Source: Terrihabitans soli
Lineage (GTDB): Bacteria; Pseudomonadota; Alphaproteobacteria; Rhizobiales; Methylopilaceae
Assembly (NCBI RefSeq): GCF_014191545.1
Contig: NZ_AP023361.1
Span: 2,508,501-2,572,500, forward strand
Direction of reading: 5' to 3'
Length of the DNA: 64,000 nt
This document shows positions 42,668 to 50,795 of the stretch, one piece after another. A model generated the notes under the pieces. It was not told the origin of the DNA. It worked only from the letters and a program-made list of their open reading frames with translations, and did not search any database. A program made the position numbers and the translations under genes. How positions within the stretch are numbered: position 1 is the stretch's first letter; every line of letters begins with the position of its first letter.

Positions 42668-43491
42668 AAGGCCCGAGCAAGGCCGAAATGGTGCGCATGA
42701 TCTTCTCAAGCATGAAAAGGAGATTGACCACCGCCCGCCTTCCCGAAGGCGGACCCGACGCAACATCGCAGGGGCCGGGCGTCACCGTTTATCCGCCGGC
42801 GCCGGTTGGCACGACGATATATGTCGTTGGCGATGTGCACGGACGCGCCGACCTGCTTGAAATCATTCATCGCCGGATCGATCGCGACACGCAGGACTCC
42901 AAAGGGCGCGTTCTCGAGGTGTATCTCGGCGACTATATCGACCGTGGCGGAGACTCGGCCAAAACAATTGCCAAGCTCGTCAAACGGCGCGAGCAACACG
43001 AACTCGTCTGCCTGCGCGGCAATCACGAAGACATGCTGCTCGGCTTTTTGCAGGATCCCGGCTGCCTTGACGCGTGGCTGCGCCTAGGAGCGGGATCCAC
43101 CCTTGCGTCCTACGGTGTGAATGTCGGAACTCTGGCCAGCCGCAGTCGTCGACAGGTACATACGGAGCTTCTTGCCAACCTGCCGCAGGAGCACGCCGAC
43201 TTCCTCGAAACATTACCATCGCACTATGAAATCGGCGGCTATTTCTTCGCGCATGCCGGAGTCCGGCCGTCTGTCGATCTCCAAAAGCAGTCCGAAAACG
43301 ACCTGACGACGATCCGTGCGGATTTTCTCGAGCATACGGGCGACTTCGGGCGGATTGTTGTGCATGGCCATACGCCGGTGGTGGCGCCGGAGTTTCGCCC
43401 GAACCGGATCAATATCGATACCGGGGCCTTTGCAACGGGAACCCTGACCTGCCTGAAAATCGGCGGCCGAGGTCCGCAGGTTCTGCTTTGA
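42664..43491 (+). CDS. PPP-family metallophosphatase (Ser/Thr or Tyr protein phosphatase-like)
   Basis: 275 residues if the TTG at 42664 is used (TTGA overlap with the upstream stop); ATG 42688 is an alternative. All PPP motifs are present: GDVHGRADLL, GDYIDRGGDS, RGNHEDM, AHAGVRP and VHGHTPV, giving the binuclear metal site. Bacterial members (PrpA/PrpE, lambda phosphatase) dephosphorylate phospho-Ser/Thr/Tyr proteins or Ap4A. A Wzc/ExoP-type tyrosine autokinase is encoded two genes downstream and no LMW or PHP-type tyrosine phosphatase is in the window, so this may be its counter-enzyme. Cytoplasmic, with a basic N-terminal extension of about 45 residues. Confidence 0.87.
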   Translation: MKGPSKAEMVRMIFSSMKRRLTTARLPEGGPDATSQGPGVTVYPPAPVGTTIYVVGDVHGRADLLEIIHRRIDRDTQDSKGRVLEVYLGDYIDRGGDSAKTIAKLVKRREQHELVCLRGNHEDMLLGFLQDPGCLDAWLRLGAGSTLASYGVNVGTLASRSRRQVHTELLANLPQEHADFLETLPSHYEIGGYFFAHAGVRPSVDLQKQSENDLTTIRADFLEHTGDFGRIVVHGHTPVVAPEFRPNRINIDTGAFATGTLTCLKIGGRGPQVLL

Positions 43492-44837
43492 CTACTCAGC
43501 TGCGCTCCGCCGGTTCGCGCCGCGCGGCCTTCTTCGCAAGTATCCTCATACTTGGCCTTGCGCCTTTGCCGTTCGGATCGACGGACGGCCTCACCCAATC
43601 GCTATGGACCCTGGTTTTGGCAGGCGTGGGCCTATTCGTCGCCATACGCGGCGGCGTCGGGGGGGCCGCTCGTGTAATCGCAACAACGTTCGCCTTCACT
43701 GGAGCGGTTGTTCTGTATGTCCTGTTTCATGCGCTGTTCCTGATGCACCGCGCGCCGCCGGGATCTGAGATCCTGATCCCCGTTCTTACAAACGGGGTTG
43801 AAGCAGCACATGGCGCACTCCTTGCGTGTCAACCGGTCATGGCAGCCGCCTTGGCCTTCAGTCTCGCCGCGATCGCGGCGCGCCCACCGGGAAATCTTGC
43901 CCGGCTCTGGGACGCCTGTGTAGTGACGGGGACAGCGTTTGCAGCGATTGCCTTGCTGCAACAGGTATTTATGCCGGGCTGGATTTTCTGGGAGGCCAAG
44001 AGCGCCTATCTTTCGAGCCTGACCCTGCCCTTCGTTAACCGCAATACGGCCGCGGCCTATTACGGGATGGTGGCGCTGATATCGCTGGCCCGCATCTCCT
44101 TGGTCATCGATCGGAGAAATCGGCTGCCCCGCTTGAGGATCCTGTGTCTTGTCATCGTGCTGATCGCTTTTTTTGCGACAGTCTCCCGTGCCGGCATCGT
44201 GATCTTCTTCTCCGCAATGCTGTGTTTTGCGCTGGTGAGCCGCCGCCAGCTCTTCGGCGGGGTTCCGGCGAAATGGGTCTGGGGCGGCGCGCTCTCGATG
44301 CTGCTTATCGGTCTGCCGGTGCTGGCCGGCCGTTTGGCAGCGCGCTTTTCCGTCGAAGGATTTTTGGACGACAGCCGCGCCTGTGTTTACGAGGCGACGT
44401 TGCGAGGGATCAAAGATTTCCTACCCTGGGGTGCAGGTCTCGGTTGGTTCGAATGGGTGCTGCCGGCCTATAGGAACATAGGCTGTGGCATCTCCGGCAT
44501 ATGGGAAACAGCACACAGCTTCTATTTACAGGGGCTGTTTGAGCTGGGCTGGCCGTTTCTGGTGGCTGTGGCCGCGTTTTACGTAATCGCTGCGGTATTT
44601 ATACTAAGGGTCAACTCGGGCTCTTCAGGATTGACGATAAAATGGGCAGCAGTGGCTTTGTTGTTCGCAATCACCGCTCATAACGTTATTGACTTTTCGC
44701 TGCAAATATTTGGTTTCACTTTGCCTTTATCTGTTGTACTTGGTTCCGCGGCTGGCTTTCTGGCGAGGGGTGCGCGAAGCGTTAGCGCCCCGTCCCGGAC
44801 CTCAATGTTGCGCCATCAAGGCGCCATGGAGGCGTAA
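43488..44837 (+). CDS. O-antigen ligase/polymerase family membrane protein (Wzy_C)
   Basis: 449 residues with about 12 membrane helices. The large periplasmic loop typical of WaaL/Wzy proteins follows residue 280, with the conserved-looking GWFEWVLPAYRNIGCG and WETAHSFYLQGLFELGWPF: histidine and glutamate near a transmembrane start are characteristic. The start is a TTG at 43488, in a TTGA overlap with the phosphatase stop, because no ATG occurs for about 85 codons. Such proteins polymerise repeat units or ligate glycans to an acceptor. The last 250 bases are clearly more AT-rich than the neighbours. A second polymerase candidate lies at 50796. Confidence 0.82.
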   Translation: MTTQLRSAGSRRAAFFASILILGLAPLPFGSTDGLTQSLWTLVLAGVGLFVAIRGGVGGAARVIATTFAFTGAVVLYVLFHALFLMHRAPPGSEILIPVLTNGVEAAHGALLACQPVMAAALAFSLAAIAARPPGNLARLWDACVVTGTAFAAIALLQQVFMPGWIFWEAKSAYLSSLTLPFVNRNTAAAYYGMVALISLARISLVIDRRNRLPRLRILCLVIVLIAFFATVSRAGIVIFFSAMLCFALVSRRQLFGGVPAKWVWGGALSMLLIGLPVLAGRLAARFSVEGFLDDSRACVYEATLRGIKDFLPWGAGLGWFEWVLPAYRNIGCGISGIWETAHSFYLQGLFELGWPFLVAVAAFYVIAAVFILRVNSGSSGLTIKWAAVALLFAITAHNVIDFSLQIFGFTLPLSVVLGSAAGFLARGARSVSAPSRTSMLRHQGAMEA

Positions 44838-44852
44838 GAGTAGAGGCGTAAC

Positions 44853-45539
44853 ATGGCTCGCTCACTCATCGTTTTGACGGCATGTCTTTTCATGTCCCCT
44901 GTTCTGGCAGAGGCCCAGGATGTTTCGACGCCGCCTGCGGCGGCCGGGAACTCTCAGGCGGCACCGACGGTCAATCCCTTGGATGTGGTGCCGATCGGCG
45001 GGTGCATGCTTCCCCCGGCAAAACTCGGCCAGGGTGAAATCGACGCATTTCTCGCCAACCCGGACCAGGCCCTCGCCTTCTCCAAGGATCATCTGGATTC
45101 TCAGGCCTATCGCCTCGTCGGCTCGGACATCTCAACCCTCAAATCGTTCCTCGCCGTCAATGCCAAGGCGACAAGCGATCAGAAGGGCACTCTGGCCGGC
45201 GCACTCGCGCGCGTCGCACGTATGTGCGCGCCGCATCGGCCGGATATCACGACCTATATCCAGCTCGAGATCGAGCGTAACGCCGAAAACGAGCTGCTGA
45301 CGGCGTTCCTCGCAATTACCGATTTTCTTGAGACAGCAGCCGTTCGCGGCGCCGGTCCGCAGAGCGCCGGCCCGGGAGCAGCAGGCATCGGCGATACGGG
45401 CGGCGGGCCCGCAACACTCGGCCCGTCGATCTACACGCCCCAGAGCGGCCCTTCCTTCTCGTTCTCGGGCGGAGGTGGATCACAAATTGCAAGTCTGCGT
45501 TCGACATCCGGCGGGTCGCAAAGTCCGATCCGCCCGTGA
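44853..45539 (+). CDS. Exported protein of unknown function in the exopolysaccharide locus
   Basis: 228 residues. A signal peptide (MARSLIVLTACLFMSPVLAEA, 1-21) is followed by a helical domain (about 48-165) with three cysteines (GGCMLPP, RMCAPHRPD region) and a Gly/Ser/Pro-rich C-terminal tail (about 165-228) likely to be disordered. I do not recognise a family. It lies between the ligase/polymerase and the tyrosine autokinase genes, 12 bases before the latter, so it probably takes part in assembly or export in the periplasm. No catalytic motif is visible. Confidence 0.7.
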   Translation: MARSLIVLTACLFMSPVLAEAQDVSTPPAAAGNSQAAPTVNPLDVVPIGGCMLPPAKLGQGEIDAFLANPDQALAFSKDHLDSQAYRLVGSDISTLKSFLAVNAKATSDQKGTLAGALARVARMCAPHRPDITTYIQLEIERNAENELLTAFLAITDFLETAAVRGAGPQSAGPGAAGIGDTGGGPATLGPSIYTPQSGPSFSFSGGGGSQIASLRSTSGGSQSPIRP

Positions 45540-45550
45540 AACCGGATTGA

Positions 45551-47812
45551 ATGATGCTGGAACGGATCGAATATCACCGCCCATCGAGCCAGGTGCATCC
45601 GACGCCGTCCCCGACGCTGAACCTCGACGTGGTCCTTCAGGCGGCGCGGCGGCAGATGGGCGTCATTGCCGGCTGCGTCGTCGTCGCGGCGATCCTTGCG
45701 CTGGTCTATCTGTTCTCCGCCGTTCCGCAGTACACGGCAACGGCCAAGGTTCTGATCAACCGCACAAATAGCGGCGCGTCCGACCGCATCGCGATCGATC
45801 CAAACGCGTCCTTCGATTCCATCGAAGTCGAAAGCGAAATGGAAATCCTCAAGTCCGAGCGGATCGCGGCCCTCGTCGTCGACAAGCTAGACCTTTCCAA
45901 ACTGACAGAGTTTTCGGGCCGTCGCGCCAGCCTCGGCAACTCGGTTCAGAAAGTGCTGACGGCGATCGGGCTCGCAGATCCGCCGCCGCCGCCCAATCCC
46001 GAACGGGCCCGCGCGATGGCGATCGCGCGCCTGCAGGGCGGCGTCGATGTCAATCGCATCGGCCGCAGCTATGGACTGGAACTGGAGTTCACCTCGATCG
46101 ATCCAAAGCGGGCCGCCGCGATCGCCAATGGATTTGTCGACGCCTATCTCGACGATCAGATGGCGTCGAACTTCGAAGCGTCCAAGCGCGCGAGCGAATG
46201 GCTGCAGAAGCGCATCGAGGACCTGAAGCAGCAGTCGCTGACTACCGATCTTGCGGTGCAGAAATATCGCGCGGAGAACAGCCTTCTGTCGGCCAATGGC
46301 AGGCTGGTCAGCGAACAGCAGCTCGCCGACATCAACAGCCAGCTTTCCGTCGCGCGCACCCAGCTGACGACTGCGGCCGCCCGCTTCGACCGGCTGACGA
46401 CGATCATCGAAAGAAACGACACCACCGCTCTCGTCACCGAAGCCCTGGACAGCGGTGCCATCCAGAGCCTCAGGCAGCAGTTTATCGAAGCCCAGCAGCG
46501 GGAGACGCAACTGACGGCTCGCGTCGGCCCGGAGCATGCTGCGGTCCAGCGCGTTCGCGACGAGAAGGCGGAACTTTCACGCCTGATGATGGACGAACTC
46601 CGGCGCATCGCCCAGGGTTCGCGCAGCGAAGTCGAAATCACGCAAAGCCGCGTCACGTCTTTGCAGAACGACCTGACGAAACTGCTCGCCGTAAATGCAT
46701 CCGCAAATGATGCTCTTGTCGTCATGCGCGAGCTGGAACGCGAAGCGGAGACCTACCGCACGCTCTATCAGAGCTATCTCGCGCGTTATCAGGAAGCCGT
46801 ACAGCGGCAATCCTTCCCCGCTTCGAACGGGCGCCTCATCAATGCTGCCAAACCGCCGGGCGGCGCCAGCTCACCGAACTGGGGGCTTGCCATTGCGCTG
46901 GCCATGGTTGCGGGCGGCGCCATCGGTACCTGCCTTGGCGGCTTCCGCGAGTGGCGCGATCGCACCTTCCGCCGCGCGGAAGATGTCCGCGACGTCCTTG
47001 GACTGGAACTTCTGGGCATGGTGCCGCTGGCGGAAAAAGCCGACCAAAAGATCTGGTCGCGCCCCCTGGGAAGCGCCGGGCCCAAAACGCAGACGAAAGT
47101 TCCCCTCTCTTACGTCATCGACAATCCGCTGTCGCAGTTCGCCGAAACCATGCGATCCATCAAGATCGAGATCGATCTCAAGGTCGATCAGAAATCTCCG
47201 ATCGTCATTGGCATCGTTTCGACCTATCCCGACGAAGGAAAGTCGACGATCTCCGCCAACCTCGCGGCATCCCTGGCAAGCGCCGGCGCGCCGACGCTGC
47301 TCATCGATGCCGACATGCGCAAGCACGGCCTTACGATCGCGCTCGGCGCCCAGTTCGAGAAGGGCCTGCAGGAGGTCCTGACAAAGAACATGTCGGTGAA
47401 AGACGTCATTACGAAGAACAAAGTTACCGGCCTGTCCGTGATCCCGAGCGGTGGCATCGGTTCCGTGCTGCACACGGGGGAGCTGCTGAGCTCGCCGGCG
47501 TTCAGCAAGCTTGTCGAGAGCCTATCGAGCTACCGCTACATCGTCCTCGATTTGCCGCCGCTTGCTCCCATCGCCGATGTCAGGGGTACGGCCGCCAATA
47601 TCGATGCGTTCGTCTATGTCGTCGAATGGGGTCGAACCGAAAAGAAAATGGCGGCCGAACTGATGCGCATCAACGATCGCGTCTGGTCGCGAACGATCGG
47701 CGTTGTGCTGAACAAGGTGGAAGTTAAGAAGTTCGATCAGTATTCCGGTTCTTCCATCGCCTCTTACGGCGGCTACTACGCGCCCAGGGCCGACGAGTCG
47801 ACCAAGGCATGA
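45551..47812 (+). CDS. Polysaccharide co-polymerase/tyrosine autokinase (Wzc/ExoP/GumC-like)
   Basis: 753 residues. TM1 is at about 37-57, then a periplasmic Wzz domain with long coiled coils (about 195-400), TM2 at about 443-464, and a cytoplasmic BY-kinase (about 530-735). Kinase motifs: Walker A YPDEGKST with K564, Walker A' LLIDADMRKHG, and Walker B YIVLDLPPL. The C-terminal tyrosine cluster (QYSGSSIASYGGYYAP) has four tyrosines, fewer than E. coli Wzc. It controls chain length and export of the polysaccharide through cyclic autophosphorylation, with the Wza-type protein encoded at 52127. ATG 47809 of the next gene overlaps its stop. Confidence 0.94.
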   Translation: MMLERIEYHRPSSQVHPTPSPTLNLDVVLQAARRQMGVIAGCVVVAAILALVYLFSAVPQYTATAKVLINRTNSGASDRIAIDPNASFDSIEVESEMEILKSERIAALVVDKLDLSKLTEFSGRRASLGNSVQKVLTAIGLADPPPPPNPERARAMAIARLQGGVDVNRIGRSYGLELEFTSIDPKRAAAIANGFVDAYLDDQMASNFEASKRASEWLQKRIEDLKQQSLTTDLAVQKYRAENSLLSANGRLVSEQQLADINSQLSVARTQLTTAAARFDRLTTIIERNDTTALVTEALDSGAIQSLRQQFIEAQQRETQLTARVGPEHAAVQRVRDEKAELSRLMMDELRRIAQGSRSEVEITQSRVTSLQNDLTKLLAVNASANDALVVMRELEREAETYRTLYQSYLARYQEAVQRQSFPASNGRLINAAKPPGGASSPNWGLAIALAMVAGGAIGTCLGGFREWRDRTFRRAEDVRDVLGLELLGMVPLAEKADQKIWSRPLGSAGPKTQTKVPLSYVIDNPLSQFAETMRSIKIEIDLKVDQKSPIVIGIVSTYPDEGKSTISANLAASLASAGAPTLLIDADMRKHGLTIALGAQFEKGLQEVLTKNMSVKDVITKNKVTGLSVIPSGGIGSVLHTGELLSSPAFSKLVESLSSYRYIVLDLPPLAPIADVRGTAANIDAFVYVVEWGRTEKKMAAELMRINDRVWSRTIGVVLNKVEVKKFDQYSGSSIASYGGYYAPRADESTKA

Positions 47813-48516
47813 GGATTTCTACCGGTCGCATATTCATCGGCGCCATTTCGATTGTTGCGCTGGCGACCAGCCTGACGAACCTTGCGACCGAAGTTTGGGC
47901 GATGAGCGGCAGCTATATCGCAACAGCGTTTGAGAAGGGCGAAATCGGCCCCGCAATGTCGCCGCGCGAACTGGCCCGGTCCGATACCGCCATCGCCTTC
48001 GCGGGATGCAGACCCCAGCTTTATCGTCAGGCAATGACGCTGAGACTGGCATATCTGGATTCGGCGATCTCCGATCCGGCAAACGCTTCATCGGCCGGCG
48101 AGTTGACGGAGGCCGCTGACGCGATCGGCCGAGCCCTGCGCTGCAACCCTTATGATGGCAATCTGTGGCTTCGCGCCGCGAGCCTCGAACTTGTCCGTAC
48201 CGGAAATCTCGGGCGATCGGTCGAGTTTCTGGATATGTCGCGAAAGCTTGCACCGAGCGAGGGCTGGATCATCCGGGCACGGCTTCCGGTCGCAAGGTCG
48301 CTGGCGACGTCGAACCCGCGGGCGCAGCAGATTCTGAGAGACGATTTTATCGCTCTGGCGACGTCGAAATGGTCGCGCGACGCTGCGGCTTTCTATCTCC
48401 GCAGCGACAGTGAAAGCCGCCTTGCCCTCGACGGGGTCATCAAGGAAACGCCGGAGACGGCAATGCACCCCTTCCGGACCTGGCTGCGGCGGCTTCAAGA
48501 CCACCACAAATCATAG
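47809..48516 (+). CDS. Membrane-anchored helical-repeat protein of unknown function
   Basis: 235 residues. An N-terminal signal anchor or uncleaved helix (IFIGAISIVALATSLTNL, about 8-25) is followed by a periplasmic helical region with TPR-like spacing (AADAIGRALRCNPYDGNLW; LGRSVEFLDMSRKLAPSEGW). Two cysteines (GCRP, RCNP) may pair. No named family is recognised. It is coupled by a 4-base overlap to the tyrosine autokinase gene and followed after 2 bases by a GT4 gene, so it belongs to the biosynthetic operon. A scaffold in the Wzx/Wzy/Wzc assembly is a reasonable guess only. Confidence 0.65.
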   Translation: MRISTGRIFIGAISIVALATSLTNLATEVWAMSGSYIATAFEKGEIGPAMSPRELARSDTAIAFAGCRPQLYRQAMTLRLAYLDSAISDPANASSAGELTEAADAIGRALRCNPYDGNLWLRAASLELVRTGNLGRSVEFLDMSRKLAPSEGWIIRARLPVARSLATSNPRAQQILRDDFIALATSKWSRDAAAFYLRSDSESRLALDGVIKETPETAMHPFRTWLRRLQDHHKS

Positions 48517-48518
48517 CC

Positions 48519-49640
48519 ATGCACGTCGTCCATATCGTCCGCCAATTCCGGCCAAGCATTGGCGGCCTCGAAGAGGCCGTGCACCATCTTGCGAAAAATC
48601 TTGCAGACAGGGCCGACATTGAGATCGTCACCCTCGACCGCATCTTCGGCGATTTCGCCAATCGGTTGCCGCAGCGCGAAACGATTGACGGCCTGCCCGT
48701 GGTCCGGCTGCCTTGGTTCGGATCCCGGCGATATCCGATAGCCCCGGGCTTTCTGCACGCCATACGCAAAGCCGATATCGTCCATGTCCATGCCATCGAC
48801 TTTTTCTTCGATGCCGTCGCCCTCACCAAACCCCTGCACCGAAAGCCGCTGGTCGCCTCGACGCATGGCGGTTTCTTCCATACGAAATTCGCGAGCACTC
48901 TTAAGACACTGTATTTTCAATCGATGACGAGATTTTCTGCAAGCCGCTATGACGCGCTCTGCGCATCGAGCGACAGCGACTACAAGCTGTTCAGCCAAAT
49001 ATCGCAGCGCGTTCACAGGATCGGAAACGGCGTCGACGGCTCGAAATGGCAAGGCCGTGCCAGCGCCGAGCCGACGAAGACGCTGATCTATTTCGGCCGC
49101 TTCTCCAAGAACAAGCGCATCGACCTTCTCTTCCCCCTGCTCTCCGCACTTCGCCGGTCCGGCGAAGACTGGAAGCTAATCATTGCCGGCCGGCCGTGGG
49201 ATGTCTCGGTAGAAGAACTCGCCGGCATGAGCGGCCGGTTCCCGGCGGACACGGTTGAAATCCATCCGTCGCCCAGCGACGGCGACGTCGCGCATCTGAT
49301 CGGCAAGTCGTCCTTCTATGTCAGCGCATCGGAGCATGAAGGCTTCGGCATCAGCGTCGTCGAAGCCATGGCGGCCGGACTCGTACCGGTCCTCAGCCGC
49401 ATTCCCGCCTTCGAAACGCTCGTCGCCAAAAGCGGCATCGGCGTGTTGCTCGACAGATTTGACGGCGCCGATGCCGCCGATGCGGTGCGGACTGCTTTGG
49501 TCGATCTATCCAGAGATGGCGCTGCGCAGCGCCAAAAGCTTCTGGAAGCCGCCGAGAGTTACGATTGGAAGACCGAAGCCGGTAAGCTGATCGACCTCTA
49601 TGACAGCCTCCTCGCGGCAGGACGGACGGGGCGGCAATGA
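48519..49640 (+). CDS. Glycosyltransferase family 4
   Basis: 373 residues, GT-B fold. The N-terminal acceptor domain starts MHVVHIVRQFRPSIGGLEEA, the glycine-rich start typical of GT4. The C-terminal donor domain shows LIYFGRFSKNKRIDLLF and the EX7E motif as SEHEGFGISVVEAMAAGLV (both Glu present). It transfers a nucleotide-sugar-derived residue with retention to the lipid-linked repeat unit in the cytoplasm. It resembles the mannosyltransferase group (GumH-like), but the donor is not certain. It overlaps the next gene by 4 bases. Confidence 0.9.
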   Translation: MHVVHIVRQFRPSIGGLEEAVHHLAKNLADRADIEIVTLDRIFGDFANRLPQRETIDGLPVVRLPWFGSRRYPIAPGFLHAIRKADIVHVHAIDFFFDAVALTKPLHRKPLVASTHGGFFHTKFASTLKTLYFQSMTRFSASRYDALCASSDSDYKLFSQISQRVHRIGNGVDGSKWQGRASAEPTKTLIYFGRFSKNKRIDLLFPLLSALRRSGEDWKLIIAGRPWDVSVEELAGMSGRFPADTVEIHPSPSDGDVAHLIGKSSFYVSASEHEGFGISVVEAMAAGLVPVLSRIPAFETLVAKSGIGVLLDRFDGADAADAVRTALVDLSRDGAAQRQKLLEAAESYDWKTEAGKLIDLYDSLLAAGRTGRQ

Positions 49641-50794
49641 ACGTCAATACCGCACCGGCCGGCCGCGCCGTTCTGTTCACGCAGCAATTCGTCGGACGCG
49701 GCACCCGCAAGACCGGCATGGTCTTCTGGGCCGAGGCGCTGGCCGAACTCGGCTGGGAGACATTTGTCGTAACGACGCAGATCAGCTGGCTGTCGCGGAT
49801 TTTCAACCCGCAGCGACTCGCCGGCGTGGCGCGCGCCGAGATGAATGATTGGATTGCGCGGGCGCCGAACTTGCGCGGTTACATTTGGGTGCCGCCGGTC
49901 CACCCCGTCAGCACAAGGTGGGACATCGTAAACCAGGTGACGTCGCCGCTGGCGGGCCTGTTTGCGCGATCACTGCCGAAAGCTGTACGGGACGTCGTCG
50001 CGAAAGCCGACCTCATCGTCATCGAAAGCTGCGCCGCGGCCGTTCTGTTTCCGGTTTTGAAGCGCGTGGCGCCTCGCGCACGTTTTGTCTATTGCGCCAG
50101 CGATCGCCTCAACGCGGTCGGAATGCACCCGGTTATTCAGAAAGCGCTCGACCGGTCGGCACGCGACTATGACCTGATCCGCGTGCCTTCGCCTTCGCTT
50201 CTGGCGGATTTCGATCCGGCCTGCCGTGCATCATATATTCCGCACGGCGTTGCCAGAACCTCGTTCGACAGTGTTCGGCGCAGCCCGTTCAAGCCCGGCC
50301 GCCGCAATATCGTGGTGGGCGGCGATATGGCGTTCGACCTGCAATCTGTCACGGCCGTCGTTCTCGCCTTTCCCGAGCTTCAATTTCATTTCTTCGGCAA
50401 AATGGTGATCGGCGATCTCGCTTTGCAGCCGAATGTCACGCGGCACGGCGAGGTGCCGTTCGAAACCCTGGTCGGCTTCCTTCAGCATGCCGATGTCGGT
50501 ATGGCGCCCTATGTTGAAAAGGCTGAATTGAACTATCTGGCCGAATCCAGCCTCAAGCTCGCGCAATATACCTATTGCCGCCTTCCCACCATCGCGCCGG
50601 CCTTTGCCGCCGGAAGCCGGCGTCATATCGTGGCTTACGACCCCAAGGATCCGTCTTCTGCCGTGGAGGGTATGAGGGTGGCATTGAGTATGGACAGGGA
50701 CAAGATCGATCGTTCCGACATTATCGACTGGACGACCGTGATCGGCCGTGTCCTGGACGAAGTGGGACTGGCGGCCAAAGCAGGCGAGCCATGA
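49637..50794 (+). CDS. GumK-like glycosyltransferase (GT70 / GT-B fold)
   Basis: 385 residues. The N-terminal half reads FTQQFVGRGTRKTGMVFWAE, like the membrane-associating start of GumK, the xanthan glucuronosyltransferase. The C-terminal half has RHGEVPFETLVGFLQHADVG, then MAPYVEKAELNYLAESSLKL and QYTYCRLPTIAP, which correspond to the donor-binding end of that family. There is no signal or membrane helix; GumK is a peripheral inner-membrane enzyme using UDP-glucuronate. I infer a beta-glucuronosyl or related transfer. It lies between a GT4 and a GumE-like polymerase, as expected for a Gum-type locus. The next gene starts 2 bases on. Confidence 0.72.
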   Translation: MNVNTAPAGRAVLFTQQFVGRGTRKTGMVFWAEALAELGWETFVVTTQISWLSRIFNPQRLAGVARAEMNDWIARAPNLRGYIWVPPVHPVSTRWDIVNQVTSPLAGLFARSLPKAVRDVVAKADLIVIESCAAAVLFPVLKRVAPRARFVYCASDRLNAVGMHPVIQKALDRSARDYDLIRVPSPSLLADFDPACRASYIPHGVARTSFDSVRRSPFKPGRRNIVVGGDMAFDLQSVTAVVLAFPELQFHFFGKMVIGDLALQPNVTRHGEVPFETLVGFLQHADVGMAPYVEKAELNYLAESSLKLAQYTYCRLPTIAPAFAAGSRRHIVAYDPKDPSSAVEGMRVALSMDRDKIDRSDIIDWTTVIGRVLDEVGLAAKAGEP

Positions 50795-50795
50795 G

